This document shows, one piece after another, positions 26,049 to 34,611 of a stretch of DNA of 43,679 bases. A program made the position numbers and the translations under genes. How positions within the stretch are numbered: the first letter of the stretch is position 1; every line of letters starts with the position of its first letter. Source of the stretch: Caldilineaceae bacterium SB0664_bin_27 (GTDB taxonomy: Bacteria; Chloroflexota; Anaerolineae; Caldilineales; Caldilineaceae); NCBI GenBank assembly GCA_009838625.1, contig VXRG01000042.1, forward strand, positions 1-43,679. Reading direction: 5' to 3'. Below the pieces are notes generated by a model. It saw nothing but the letters and a program-made list of their open reading frames with translations. It had not been told where the DNA came from and made no database searches.

Positions 26049-27305
26049 ATGCGCCACTCAATACCTGTAGATTCGCTCGGCCCGCAGGCGCCGTCAATGG
26101 CGGAAGCGGTCGCCAGTTGCGTCCATTGCGGCTTCTGTCTGCCGGCCTGCCCAACCTACCTTGCGTTGGGGGAGGAGATGGACTCCCCGCGTGGGCGCAT
26201 CCTCTTGATGAAAGGCGCTCTCGAAGGAGAACTTTCCCAGGAGGAAGTGCTGCCCCACGTGGACCGATGTCTGGGCTGCCTGGCCTGCGTTACGGCCTGT
26301 CCTTCCGGAGTCGAGTACGGTGAGCTGCTCACGCCTTTCCGGGAAATGACGGAGAAGGGGCGCAGCCGCTCCCCCATGGAGGAGTTGACGCGCACGCTGA
26401 CGAACCAGACGCTCCCCTACCCTGGACGTTTTCGCGCTGCAGCGGTAATGGGACGCCTGACGAGAATCTTCAAACCGTTCCTGCCCGCGGCGCTGCGAAC
26501 GATGCTCGATCTGTTGCCTGAAAAACTGCCGCCGCGGGTCGCGCTGCCGCCGATTTCGCCTGCGCAGGGCAAACGGCGGGCGCGGGTCGCGCTGCTGAGC
26601 GGTTGTGTACAACAGGTTTTGACGCCCGGAATCAACCGCGCCACCGTCGATGTCCTGACGGGCAACGGTGTCGAGGTTGTCATCCCGCCGCGCCAGGGGT
26701 GTTGCGGCGCGCTTTCAATGCACACAGGTGCTGCAGACCAGGCGCGGGCGCTGGCCAGACGCAACTTCGAAGCCTTCAACCTGAGCGAAGTCGATGCGGT
26801 TGTGACCAACGCAGCCGGGTGCGGCTCCGGCATGCACGAGTACCCCTTGCTGTTTGCCGGCGAGGCAGAAGAACAGGCGGCGCGAGACTTTGCCGGCAAA
26901 GTGCAGGATGTGACCGTATTCCTGGACGCGCTCGGCATCGAGCCGCCGCCTGCGCTGCCGGCGCCGATGACGGTCGCGTATCACGACGCCTGCCATCTCG
27001 CGCACGCGCAAGGCGTGACAGACGCGCCGCGCCGTCTGCTGGGGGCGGTCCCGAATCTTACTCTTGTACCGATCCCGGAGGGTGAAATCTGCTGTGGGTC
27101 AGCGGGGAGCTATAACATCGAACAGCCGGAAATTGCCGCCCAATTAGGTCAACGCAAGGCCGAAGCCATCCTCGGTACCGGCGCGCACGCCGTGGTCACC
27201 GGCAACATCGGCTGCATGACCCAGATCGACAGCCACCTGCAGAGGCTCGGGAAGCACTTGCCTGTTTACCACACCGTTGAGTTTCTGAACGGAAGCCAGG
27301 AATGA
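26049..27305 (+). CDS. glcF: Glycolate oxidase iron-sulfur subunit GlcF
   Basis: This 418-residue subunit has two ferredoxin-type 4Fe-4S motifs: [12 protein letters not shown] (Cys24, 27, 30, 34) and [14 protein letters not shown] about 50 residues later. Two CCG domains follow, with [10 protein letters not shown] and CCGSAGSYN. This is the standard GlcF layout. It takes electrons from the GlcD/GlcE flavins to the membrane quinone pool. It starts 19 bases after qor and closes the plus-strand redox run, which converges on the minus-strand aminotransferase gene. Confidence 0.93.
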   Translation: MRHSIPVDSLGPQAPSMAEAVASCVHCGFCLPACPTYLALGEEMDSPRGRILLMKGALEGELSQEEVLPHVDRCLGCLACVTACPSGVEYGELLTPFREMTEKGRSRSPMEELTRTLTNQTLPYPGRFRAAAVMGRLTRIFKPFLPAALRTMLDLLPEKLPPRVALPPISPAQGKRRARVALLSGCVQQVLTPGINRATVDVLTGNGVEVVIPPRQGCCGALSMHTGAADQARALARRNFEAFNLSEVDAVVTNAAGCGSGMHEYPLLFAGEAEEQAARDFAGKVQDVTVFLDALGIEPPPALPAPMTVAYHDACHLAHAQGVTDAPRRLLGAVPNLTLVPIPEGEICCGSAGSYNIEQPEIAAQLGQRKAEAILGTGAHAVVTGNIGCMTQIDSHLQRLGKHLPVYHTVEFLNGSQE

Positions 27306-27611
27306 TCAGAAGATTCGAGAGTGTTCCGGCAAACCGGAAGTAGCTGGCTAGCCGACCGCCCCAATCAGGTAGCAGCTTCTGAACCTGACGTTAACCGCCC
27401 TCTCAGCCCGCTTAACCCATCTGGCCTAACCTGATAGTCGAAGCAGCCCAACTCTCACTTCAGGGTACGGATGGCAGTCCTGCCCTGGCGCAGTAAACCC
27501 TCGCAGCACCCCTCGGGATTCCGGGTTCTGTCAACTGCACGACAGTGCGTTTCAGCGGTGGCCCGCAGGCGTGCTTCGTTCGCGAGGACGGACCACGCGC
27601 TCCCCTCTCGC
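27306..27611. other. Convergent intergenic stretch with a short hairpin
   Basis: The 306 bases between glcF and the aminotransferase hold no gene I can support. A perfect 6-bp hairpin, TTCCGG (27324-27329) with CCGGAA (27334-27339) and a CAAA loop, lies 18 bases after the glcF stop. It has no T-tract, so a terminator role is only possible. Confidence 0.45.
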
Positions 27612-28517
27612 TCATTCGACCAGAATCGGAAAGCCTGAGCTGCGGGTCAGCTCGGCGTACAGTTGACTCAGTCGCTGGGTAAATGGTCCCCCGTCTCCTG
27701 TACCGATGGTGCGGCCGTCCAGTTCGACCACCGGCGTCAGTTCGCCCATCGTGCCCGTGCAGAACAGTTCATCTGCCCGGTAGAGCTCCGGCAGAGAAAT
27801 GTCACGCACCTCCGCGAGGATTCGGTGCAGGTGACACAGATCCAGCACCGTCGCGCGGGTTATCCCTTCGGGGCAGGCGTGCGTGTGCGGTGTGGTGACT
27901 ACGCCGCGTCTGACCATAAACAGATGTGTGGCGTTCGTTTCGGACACAAATCCATTCAGGTCCAGCATCACGGCATCGTCGACGCCGGCCGCATTGGCCT
28001 GCATCTTGGCCAGAATCGAGTTGAGCATATTGCAGGAGTGGATGTTCTGGTCAAGGCAGTCTGGAGGAATGCGGCGGATGCCGGACGTGATCAAACGGAT
28101 GCCGCCCCGGTCGTAGACCGGCGGCTTGTGTTCGGCCAGGACGATCAGCGTCGTGCCGCTCGTATTGATGCGGGGATCCATGCCGCTGGTGTATTTGACG
28201 CCGCGGCTGAGGGTCAGACGGATGTGGACGTTGTCCTGCATCTCATTGGCCTTAAGCGTCCGCCGCACTTCCTCCACCATCTCCTCAACGGGAGGTACGC
28301 CTTCGTAGGCAAGGGCTTTGGCGCCGTCCATTAGGCGGGCCAGATGCTCCTCCAGCTTGAAGATTCGGCCGTTGTAGAGGCGCAGGCCCTCCCAGACAGC
28401 ATCACCGTTTTGCACGGCGGAGTCAAAAGGGCTTACGCCTGCCTCGTCCCGGTGGACGAGGCGCCCATTGATGTTGACCAGAAGATGGCGATTGGCTTCG
28501 TGGAATTTCTGTAACAT
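27612..28517 (-). CDS. Class IV aminotransferase homologue lacking the catalytic lysine
   Basis: This 301-residue protein matches branched-chain/D-amino-acid aminotransferases along its whole length: DAVWEGLRLYNGRIFKLEEHLARL, VRLTLSRG-like, DLNGFVSETNATHLFMVRRG, EGITRATVLDLC and GTMGELTPVVELDGR. The PLP-binding lysine of the family (IKSxNYL type) is replaced: the segment reads NIHSCNMLNSILAKMQA, with His160 (codon at 28038-28040 on the minus strand) in the lysine's place. Without it a normal PLP Schiff base cannot form, so transamination is doubtful. It may bind PLP or a ligand differently, or act as a partner. It follows a sulfotransferase-like gene by 50 bases in the same operon. Confidence 0.85.
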   Translation of the reverse strand: MLQKFHEANRHLLVNINGRLVHRDEAGVSPFDSAVQNGDAVWEGLRLYNGRIFKLEEHLARLMDGAKALAYEGVPPVEEMVEEVRRTLKANEMQDNVHIRLTLSRGVKYTSGMDPRINTSGTTLIVLAEHKPPVYDRGGIRLITSGIRRIPPDCLDQNIHSCNMLNSILAKMQANAAGVDDAVMLDLNGFVSETNATHLFMVRRGVVTTPHTHACPEGITRATVLDLCHLHRILAEVRDISLPELYRADELFCTGTMGELTPVVELDGRTIGTGDGGPFTQRLSQLYAELTRSSGFPILVE

Positions 28518-28567
28518 TGTTCAGAACCCCAAGACTCAACAGTGGCTGGCCGCTAACCTGACATCTG

Positions 28568-29308
28568 TCACTGATCACGATCTGGCGTCAAACGGAAACG
28601 ATAGAGCTCCTGGTAGGCCTCCTGCGCCTCGGAGAGCAGGTCTTGAAGTTGCGGAGGCGGCGTCTCGTCCTTGGGAATGTACGGGGCGAAAGCGGTAGAC
28701 TTTTCCACGGCCGCGTACCAGTAGGGCGCCCAGACACCGTCACTGTCGCGGCGGCCCGGCGGCCATGAAAGCATCTGCTCCGAAAAGGGCACTGACACGG
28801 CCTCGCACAGTAGCGTGAGCGTGCCGCGGGGATCCTCCAGCACGTCCCGGCTGTCGATGACGGGAGGTGTCGAGCCGGAGTTGCGGCGGACGGTCTCGAA
28901 CAGCCGCAGCAGCTGTGGAAAGCCCAGATCCGCCATCGTGGGTTCTGCCCGCACTTTGATGTAAGAGGTGATGACCTCGGCAGGCGACCGGATCAGAAAG
29001 CAGTTTGTCAGCCTGTCCATCCAGTCCAGTTCGATATGGTCCAACATGTGATGGGCCATATGCTTCTGATACCAGATCGAGGCGCCGTCTGGCAGGGGGT
29101 CTTTGGTCAGCATGCGAGCGACAACGCGCCAGTCGGTCTCGTAGCTGGCTATGACTTCGTCGCTCGCTGGATGATCGATGCCGGTGACCTGAAGGTAGTT
29201 GGCATAGAACGGCTCGTCGCTCACAGACGTGTCCGGACGGTTTTCCCAGGCGCGCATCAGTGCCGTCGAGACGGTGCGCGGCGCACACCACATGGCAATT
29301 CGAGTCAT
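28568..29308 (-). CDS. Sulfotransferase-like P-loop protein
   Basis: This 246-residue protein resembles sulfotransferase-family proteins. The N-terminus MTRIAMWCAPRTVSTALMRAWENR has the 5'-phosphosulfate (PAPS)-binding loop pattern with Arg-Thr-x-Ser-Thr. NCFLIRSPAEVITSY near residue 105 is the 3'-phosphate-binding segment. VIDSRDVLEDPRGTL and WPPGRRDSDGVWAPYWY follow. It may sulfate a small metabolite or use the fold otherwise. It is upstream of and probably co-transcribed with the lysine-less class IV aminotransferase; I recall plant proteins annotated as aminotransferase-like that join similar parts, but I could not verify it here. The Shine-Dalgarno is weak. Confidence 0.78.
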   Translation of the reverse strand: MTRIAMWCAPRTVSTALMRAWENRPDTSVSDEPFYANYLQVTGIDHPASDEVIASYETDWRVVARMLTKDPLPDGASIWYQKHMAHHMLDHIELDWMDRLTNCFLIRSPAEVITSYIKVRAEPTMADLGFPQLLRLFETVRRNSGSTPPVIDSRDVLEDPRGTLTLLCEAVSVPFSEQMLSWPPGRRDSDGVWAPYWYAAVEKSTAFAPYIPKDETPPPQLQDLLSEAQEAYQELYRFRLTPDRDQ

Positions 29309-29364
29309 GGTTGTCCAGTACCTGCTGTGGTTACGGGTTGGCAGTTAACTATCGCCTGCCGTTT

Positions 29365-30084
29365 CTAACTGCTGACCACGCCCGATGTCACCCTCATCCA
29401 TCGCGCCAACGTGTCTGTCAGCAGGCGGAAGCGCGCGAGGATGGCGAGACTGTATAGTTCGGAGCTCAGGATTGTATGCGATCTTTGCGACCCTAATTCG
29501 AGCAGTTCCAGGCGGACGTATCCGCGCCGTACCTGGCCCCCTGCGCCGTTGGCGTCACTTTCCTGGGGACCGACGTCGCCATTGGTGCCGCTCTGAAAGT
29601 GCAGGTGGCCGAGATCGCCATTATGAACGCCGGGAGACGAATCGAATTCGCCGTCGAGGGCGGTTGGAGCCAGGAAGTTCTGACTCGGACTGTGCTCCTC
29701 CTGTTCGCCTCCGATCAGGGAGCCCTCTGTGTCCACTGAGCTGACTATTTCAGCCGGGACGGCGTCCCAATTTGGGATTCGGGCAGCTTGCTCGGCGAGC
29801 TCAACCTCGCCAAGAGGTTGCAGGATTCCATGGCGATAGTTGACCTGCAATTTGCAGGGCTCGGGAGCTTGCCAGGCGATGACACCGTCGCGTGTCTGGA
29901 TACAAGCGATCCTGCTTCGCAAATGGAAGCGAAGGGTCACCAGGTCATCTGAGTCTACTTCAAGGCTCGTCATCTCACGGCGTAGGTGCTGCGGCAAAGA
30001 TTTCGACAGCTGCGGCAGGGGAGAATCCGAAGGGAATGCGTAGGAACATATCCGCACGAACTCTCGATCGATCAACCTCATCAT
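29365..30084 (-). CDS. Hypothetical protein coupled to oligopeptidase B
   Basis: I do not recognise this 239-residue protein. Its ATG overlaps the stop codon of the oligopeptidase gene (ATGA at 30084-30081), the usual sign of translational coupling, so I believe it is real. Residues 1-115 look like a globular mixed region rich in Leu, Arg and Asp. About 116-185 is polar and Gly/Asp/Ser-rich, likely disordered. The C-terminal 50 residues are Arg/Leu-rich and possibly helical. There is no signal peptide, membrane span or obvious catalytic motif. Competing plus-strand frames are shorter and lack a start signal. Confidence 0.5.
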   Translation of the reverse strand: MMRLIDREFVRICSYAFPSDSPLPQLSKSLPQHLRREMTSLEVDSDDLVTLRFHLRSRIACIQTRDGVIAWQAPEPCKLQVNYRHGILQPLGEVELAEQAARIPNWDAVPAEIVSSVDTEGSLIGGEQEEHSPSQNFLAPTALDGEFDSSPGVHNGDLGHLHFQSGTNGDVGPQESDANGAGGQVRRGYVRLELLELGSQRSHTILSSELYSLAILARFRLLTDTLARWMRVTSGVVSS

Positions 30085-32231
30085 TGGCCTCTGCTCCCGT
30101 CACTAAGAGGGACAGAACCGGTCGTGTCCAGAATGAATGCGTACTCCAAGGCAACCTCCTCCAGGTAGTCGTAGCGGCCGGATTTGCTGAAGTGACCGGC
30201 CCCCATCTCGGTTTTGAGTAGAAGCGGGTTTTTGTCAGTCTTGCACACACGCAGTTTGGCCACCCACTTCGCTGGCTCCCAGTACTGCACTCTGGGATCG
30301 TTGAGGCCTGCGGTAGCCAGAATGGCCGGGTACGCCTTGGCCTCGACATTATCATAGGGTGAATAGCTCATCATGTAGCGGTAGTATTCCTGGTCGGCCG
30401 GGTTGCCCCATTCCTCCCATTCGATGACGGTCAGGGGAATGCTGGCGTCGAGCATCGTATTGACAACATCGACAAATGGCACACCGGCAACGACGCCGGC
30501 GAACAGGTCTGGCCGCATGTTGGTCACTGCGCCCATCAGCAGACCGCCAGCGCTGCGTCCGCTGATCACCAGGCGTGACGGTGACGTGTATCCGCGGTCG
30601 ATGATCGTCTCGGCGCAGGCAATAAAATCGGAAAAGGTATTCTTCTTTTTGAGGTACTTGCCGTCTTCCTTCCACTGCCGTCCCATCTCACCGCCGCCGC
30701 GAATATGGGCGTACGCGACGACAAAGCCTCGTTGCAGCAGACTCACAAGGTTGCTGCTGAAGGAGGGATCATAGCTCATGCCGTAGGAGCCGTAGCCAAT
30801 CAGAAGGCAGGGGTTCTGACTGTCCCTTCTGACGTCGGCCGGGGACACTAGCGAGATCGGCACACTGACGCCGTCGGGCGCAGCCGCCCAGATACGTTCG
30901 GTCGTGAATGCCCCCGGATCGTAGCCGTGCACTTCGTCCTGTTTGCGCAGCGTGCGGTCGCGACTCTCCATTTCATAGTCGAAGACCGTCGGCGGGGAGA
31001 CGAGGGACGTGTAGCGATAGCGCAGCACTTGACTGGCGAACTCAGGATTCTGGCCATGGAAGACCGTATAGACCGGCTCCAACTGCTCGACCCGGTGGGA
31101 GGGGGAATCTTTGCCCGCGAAAAAGGCCCCGGTGCGCAGATCCTGGATCCTGATCTGTGTAAGGCCCCTTTCCCGCTCCCACACGACCAGGAAGTCCTGA
31201 AACGGCTCGATATGGTCCAGCATGACTTCGGGAGAATGTGGAATGAGCTCCTGCCACTCTTCTCTGGCGGGCGAATCGACCGGCGCCGCCATTACGCGAA
31301 AATTCTCCGCCTCCCAGTTTGTAAGAATGAGAAAGCGTTCTTCCCCGCTCCCACTGCGATGGTGAGTGACGAAGTACTCCATATCCTGTACGCGCGGCTG
31401 AATCAAGCGAGGCGGGCGGGCGGGATCTTCGGCGTCTATCGCAAAGACTTCGGTGGTTACGGCGCTTCCGAGAGCGAAGAAAACATAGCGTTCGCTCTTG
31501 GACTTGTATAGCCGCAGAAAGAACCGCTCATCCTCCTCGTGGTAAACGACCTCGTCGTCGGAGGGGGCGTCTCCCAAACGGTGGCGGTGTAGTTTGTAGG
31601 GCCTCAGTGCGGGGTCGAGCGTCGTGTAGTAGAGGGTGCGATTGTCGTTGGCCCACTCCAGCCCGTAGTATGTGTTTTCGATCCGGTCCGGCAGCAGATC
31701 ACCCGTCTCCAGGTCTTTGACTTGCAACGTATAAGTCTCCGACCCGTCCGTGTCGAGGGCAAAGGCGAGGAGGGAATGATCGGGGCTCACCGCGAAATTC
31801 CCCATCCGCAGGTACTCGAGCCCTTCAGCCTCGACGTTGAGATCTAGCAAGACCTGCTCCTCGGCGTCCAAGGCGCCTTTCTTGCGGCAGTAGATGCGAT
31901 ACTGCTTGCCCTTCTCTACGCGGTGATAGTAGAAGTAGCCGCCGTGCGCAACCGGAACCGATTCATCGGTCTCCATGATGCGGCTTTTCATCTCCTCGTA
32001 GAGGGTTTCCTGCAGCGGCTCCGTATGGGCCAGCATTGCTTCGGTGTATCTGTTTTCAGCCTCAAGGTAGGCCAGAACGGCTGGGTTGTCGCGTTCTCGC
32101 AACCAGTAGTAGTTGTCGACGCGTGCATCACCGTGATTACGGTGCGTCATGGGTGCGACGGATGCCACCGGAGGCGGCAAGTCTTCTTGTGTCTCTGGCA
32201 CAGCAGTGTACCGGCCAGTCTTGACTGACAT
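30081..32231 (-). CDS. ptrB: Oligopeptidase B-type prolyl oligopeptidase family serine peptidase
   Basis: This 716-residue cytoplasmic peptidase has an N-terminal seven-bladed propeller and a C-terminal alpha/beta hydrolase. The catalytic triad is Ser560 in ISGRSAGGLLMG, Asp645 in GLNDPRVQYWEP and His680 in GAGHFSKSGRYD. The N-terminal HGDARVDNYYWLRERDNPAVLAYLEAEN is characteristic of oligopeptidase B, which cuts short peptides after Arg or Lys. GGRSAGG-type loop, YIRGGGEMGRQW-like loop and length are all standard. AGGAG precedes the ATG. It heads a two-gene operon with the hypothetical protein at 29365-30084. Confidence 0.94.
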   Translation of the reverse strand: MSVKTGRYTAVPETQEDLPPPVASVAPMTHRNHGDARVDNYYWLRERDNPAVLAYLEAENRYTEAMLAHTEPLQETLYEEMKSRIMETDESVPVAHGGYFYYHRVEKGKQYRIYCRKKGALDAEEQVLLDLNVEAEGLEYLRMGNFAVSPDHSLLAFALDTDGSETYTLQVKDLETGDLLPDRIENTYYGLEWANDNRTLYYTTLDPALRPYKLHRHRLGDAPSDDEVVYHEEDERFFLRLYKSKSERYVFFALGSAVTTEVFAIDAEDPARPPRLIQPRVQDMEYFVTHHRSGSGEERFLILTNWEAENFRVMAAPVDSPAREEWQELIPHSPEVMLDHIEPFQDFLVVWERERGLTQIRIQDLRTGAFFAGKDSPSHRVEQLEPVYTVFHGQNPEFASQVLRYRYTSLVSPPTVFDYEMESRDRTLRKQDEVHGYDPGAFTTERIWAAAPDGVSVPISLVSPADVRRDSQNPCLLIGYGSYGMSYDPSFSSNLVSLLQRGFVVAYAHIRGGGEMGRQWKEDGKYLKKKNTFSDFIACAETIIDRGYTSPSRLVISGRSAGGLLMGAVTNMRPDLFAGVVAGVPFVDVVNTMLDASIPLTVIEWEEWGNPADQEYYRYMMSYSPYDNVEAKAYPAILATAGLNDPRVQYWEPAKWVAKLRVCKTDKNPLLLKTEMGAGHFSKSGRYDYLEEVALEYAFILDTTGSVPLSDGSRGQ

Positions 32232-32336
32232 TGAGGCTCCTCACCTACAATTGTTACTTAATGCACAAAGGGGTACTGGCCGACCATTATAATGTATCAA
32301 TGTTGAAAACCCTATTTTTGATCGATAGTGAAAAAT

Positions 32337-32365
32337 TTGACAAAGAATCTTGCCTCGTGTAGCCT
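32337..32365 (+). promoter_or_regulatory. Possible promoter of the ABC-importer operon
   Basis: A perfect -35 TTGACA (32337-32342) and a weak -10 TAGCCT (32360-32365) are separated by 17 bases, about 160 bases before the first permease gene. The surrounding 32232-32400 is more AT-rich than the genes around it. A TATAAT at about 32289, readable on both strands, has no good -35 partner. Confidence 0.4.
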
Positions 32366-32524
32366 AGCACCGGTTCCTCCAGCCAGGTGGCCCAACCGTA
32401 CTGACTTGAGCGGGCCGCGGGCCCACTGACATTTTCAGCCAGCAGTTCTCGACCCTGTTTTTGAAGCGGCTAGCCCCAATAGCCGCTGTAAGGGTTTTCC
32501 CCTGTGTCGGCAGGTAAGACTTAA

Positions 32525-33538
32525 GTGATCAACGATAAACAGTTGGGAAGACAGGCCTCCACGCCGCCCAGCCCCCGCCAGGCGCAGAAACCGGCGTCCG
32601 CAACCGTGCGCGTCATCCACAGGCTGTTCGGCAACCAGCGCGAGTTAACGACGAATCTCTCGCTGCTGTCGATGTCACTGCCCGGAATCATCCTGCTTTT
32701 CATCTTTGCCTACTTGCCGATGCTGGGCATCGTCATTGCCTTCAAGGACTATCGCTTCAATCTGGGAATCCTGGGCAGCGAATGGGTCGGCTTGGAGAAC
32801 TTCCGCTTTCTCTTTGGGACTGACGCCGCCTTCCGCATCACCCGCAATACCCTGCTGATGAACGTGCTTTTCATCAGCACAACCACAGCCTGCGCGCTGG
32901 TGGTTGCCATCCTGATGAACGAAGCCTATCGCAGTCGCATGAGCAAGTACTATCAGACGATGCTCTTCTTCCCCTACTTCATCTCCTGGGTGATCGTCAG
33001 CTACTTTGTATTTGCTTTTCTCAATGGCCAGACCGGGCTCATCAACCGGTGGATTGACGCTCTGGAGCTGGACCGAATTGCCTGGTATCGCTCCCCGCAG
33101 TACTGGCCGGCTATCCTCGTGTTTGCCAATCTGTGGAACGGCATTGGATTCAGCAGCATCATCTATCTGGCCGGCATTCTTGGCATTTCGCCAGAGCTGT
33201 TCGAGGCAGCCAAGATCGATGGCGCCGGCAAACTGCAGCAGATCCGCTTTATCACCTTGCCGATGCTCTACCCGATGATCATAATTCTCACTCTCCTTGC
33301 GATTGGGCGCATCTTTCACGCCGACTTCGGCCTGTTCTTCTTTCTGCCCCGAGACAATCCCCTGCTCTACTCGACCACTGATGTAATCGACACTTTTGTG
33401 TACCGCTCTCTGGTCGAACTGGGCGAGATCAGCATGGCCGCAGCAGCCGGCTTTTACCAGTCGTTTGTCGGATTTCTGCTTGTCGTCGGGGCCAATTGGG
33501 TCGTGCGGCGGGTGAACGAGGACTACGCGCTCTACTAG
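32525..33538 (+). CDS. ABC sugar importer permease (LplB type)
   Basis: This 337-residue inner-membrane permease has about six hydrophobic spans after a basic, Pro-rich N-terminus. The ATPase-docking EAA loop reads EAAKIDGAGKLQQIRFITLPML. The start of the membrane region, LSMSLPGIILLFIFAYLPMLGIVIAFKDYRF, is typical of LplB-like permeases for oligosaccharides. It forms a heterodimer with the next gene product. GTG start; the Shine-Dalgarno is weak. It is the first gene of a seven-gene plus-strand operon. Confidence 0.92.
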   Translation: MINDKQLGRQASTPPSPRQAQKPASATVRVIHRLFGNQRELTTNLSLLSMSLPGIILLFIFAYLPMLGIVIAFKDYRFNLGILGSEWVGLENFRFLFGTDAAFRITRNTLLMNVLFISTTTACALVVAILMNEAYRSRMSKYYQTMLFFPYFISWVIVSYFVFAFLNGQTGLINRWIDALELDRIAWYRSPQYWPAILVFANLWNGIGFSSIIYLAGILGISPELFEAAKIDGAGKLQQIRFITLPMLYPMIIILTLLAIGRIFHADFGLFFFLPRDNPLLYSTTDVIDTFVYRSLVELGEISMAAAAGFYQSFVGFLLVVGANWVVRRVNEDYALY

Positions 33539-33550
33539 GATGCCGCCGCC

Positions 33551-34459
33551 ATGACCGTTTCGACCACTGGCCAGCCAGCGCACCTCAACCGCTACCGCGT
33601 ACAGGCCTACTTGGGCAGGTTCGCGGTCCACACAGTGCTGACCCTGGTCGGCTTGACCTGTCTGATTCCGCTCATACTTGTAGTCAGCATTTCACTTTCC
33701 GACGAACTGCGCCTCGCGAAGGAGGGCTACCAGCTCCTGCCGGTCGGGTTCACGACATTCGCATACGAGTACATCCTGCAGGAGCCGGGACAGATTCTGC
33801 GGGCCTACGGGGTAACGGCATTTGTAACCGCATTCGGTACCATCGCAGGACTTCTGGTCTGCTCCCTTCTGGCGTGGCCGCTGGCGCGCAAAGATTTCCG
33901 TCTGCGGGGCCCGCTCTCCTTCTATGTCTTTTTCACGCTGCTCTTCAACGGCGGCATGGTTCCCTTCTATATTCTGGTTACACGTTACCTGGGCCTGAAG
34001 GACAATATCTTTGTCCTGATATTGCCATATATGGTCACAGCCTGGTACGTGCTGATCATAAGGACCTCCTTCGCCCAGCTGCCGCCGGAGTTGCTGGACG
34101 CAGCCCGGATTGACGGCGCCGGCGAATGGCGTATCTTCTTCCGGATCGTCGTGCCGCTCTCCAAGCCCGTCCTGGCTACCATCGGACTCTTCTTCGTGCT
34201 TCGCTACTGGAACGACTGGTTTCTGGCGCTGCTGTTTATCGACGACAGCTCCATGTATCCGCTCCAGTATCTGCTCTACGTGCTGATGGCCAATATCAAT
34301 ATTATGGCGGCCAATCCGCAGACAACCGGGATGCCGATTCCGACGCTCTCGGCGCGCATGGCGATGGCCGTTCTGGCTTTCGGGCCGGCGCTCTTTACAT
34401 TCTTGCTGCTGCAGAAGTACTTCGTCCGCGGCATTACTATCGGTGGGCTGAAAGGATAG
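33551..34459 (+). CDS. ABC sugar importer permease (YtcP type)
   Basis: This 302-residue permease is the partner of the LplB-type protein. It has six hydrophobic spans and the docking loop LDAARIDGAGEWRIFFRIVVPLSKPV. The C-terminus PILSARMAMAVLAFGPALFTFLLLQKYFVRGITIGGLKG-like ending is diagnostic of the YtcP subgroup. It begins 12 bases after the first permease. No ATPase gene lies nearby; such importers often share an MsmK-like ATPase encoded elsewhere. Confidence 0.92.
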   Translation: MTVSTTGQPAHLNRYRVQAYLGRFAVHTVLTLVGLTCLIPLILVVSISLSDELRLAKEGYQLLPVGFTTFAYEYILQEPGQILRAYGVTAFVTAFGTIAGLLVCSLLAWPLARKDFRLRGPLSFYVFFTLLFNGGMVPFYILVTRYLGLKDNIFVLILPYMVTAWYVLIIRTSFAQLPPELLDAARIDGAGEWRIFFRIVVPLSKPVLATIGLFFVLRYWNDWFLALLFIDDSSMYPLQYLLYVLMANINIMAANPQTTGMPIPTLSARMAMAVLAFGPALFTFLLLQKYFVRGITIGGLKG

Positions 34460-34611
34460 CGCAGATCGAGGCGTCATCACCTCCGTTGTGTTCGCGAATG
34501 AGTCGATAGTGGAGACCTTCAACGGCGCAAAGTCGCCATCGCCATTTTCCATATACCGCTTTCTGACATAGGTTGTTCAACGTTCTGTTCAATCAAGAGG
34601 AGAAAACTCAA

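Noticed and set aside
30081..30084. Frameshift or fusion between the oligopeptidase and the following protein.
   Set aside because: The stop and start overlap is a standard ATGA coupling and both frames are whole.
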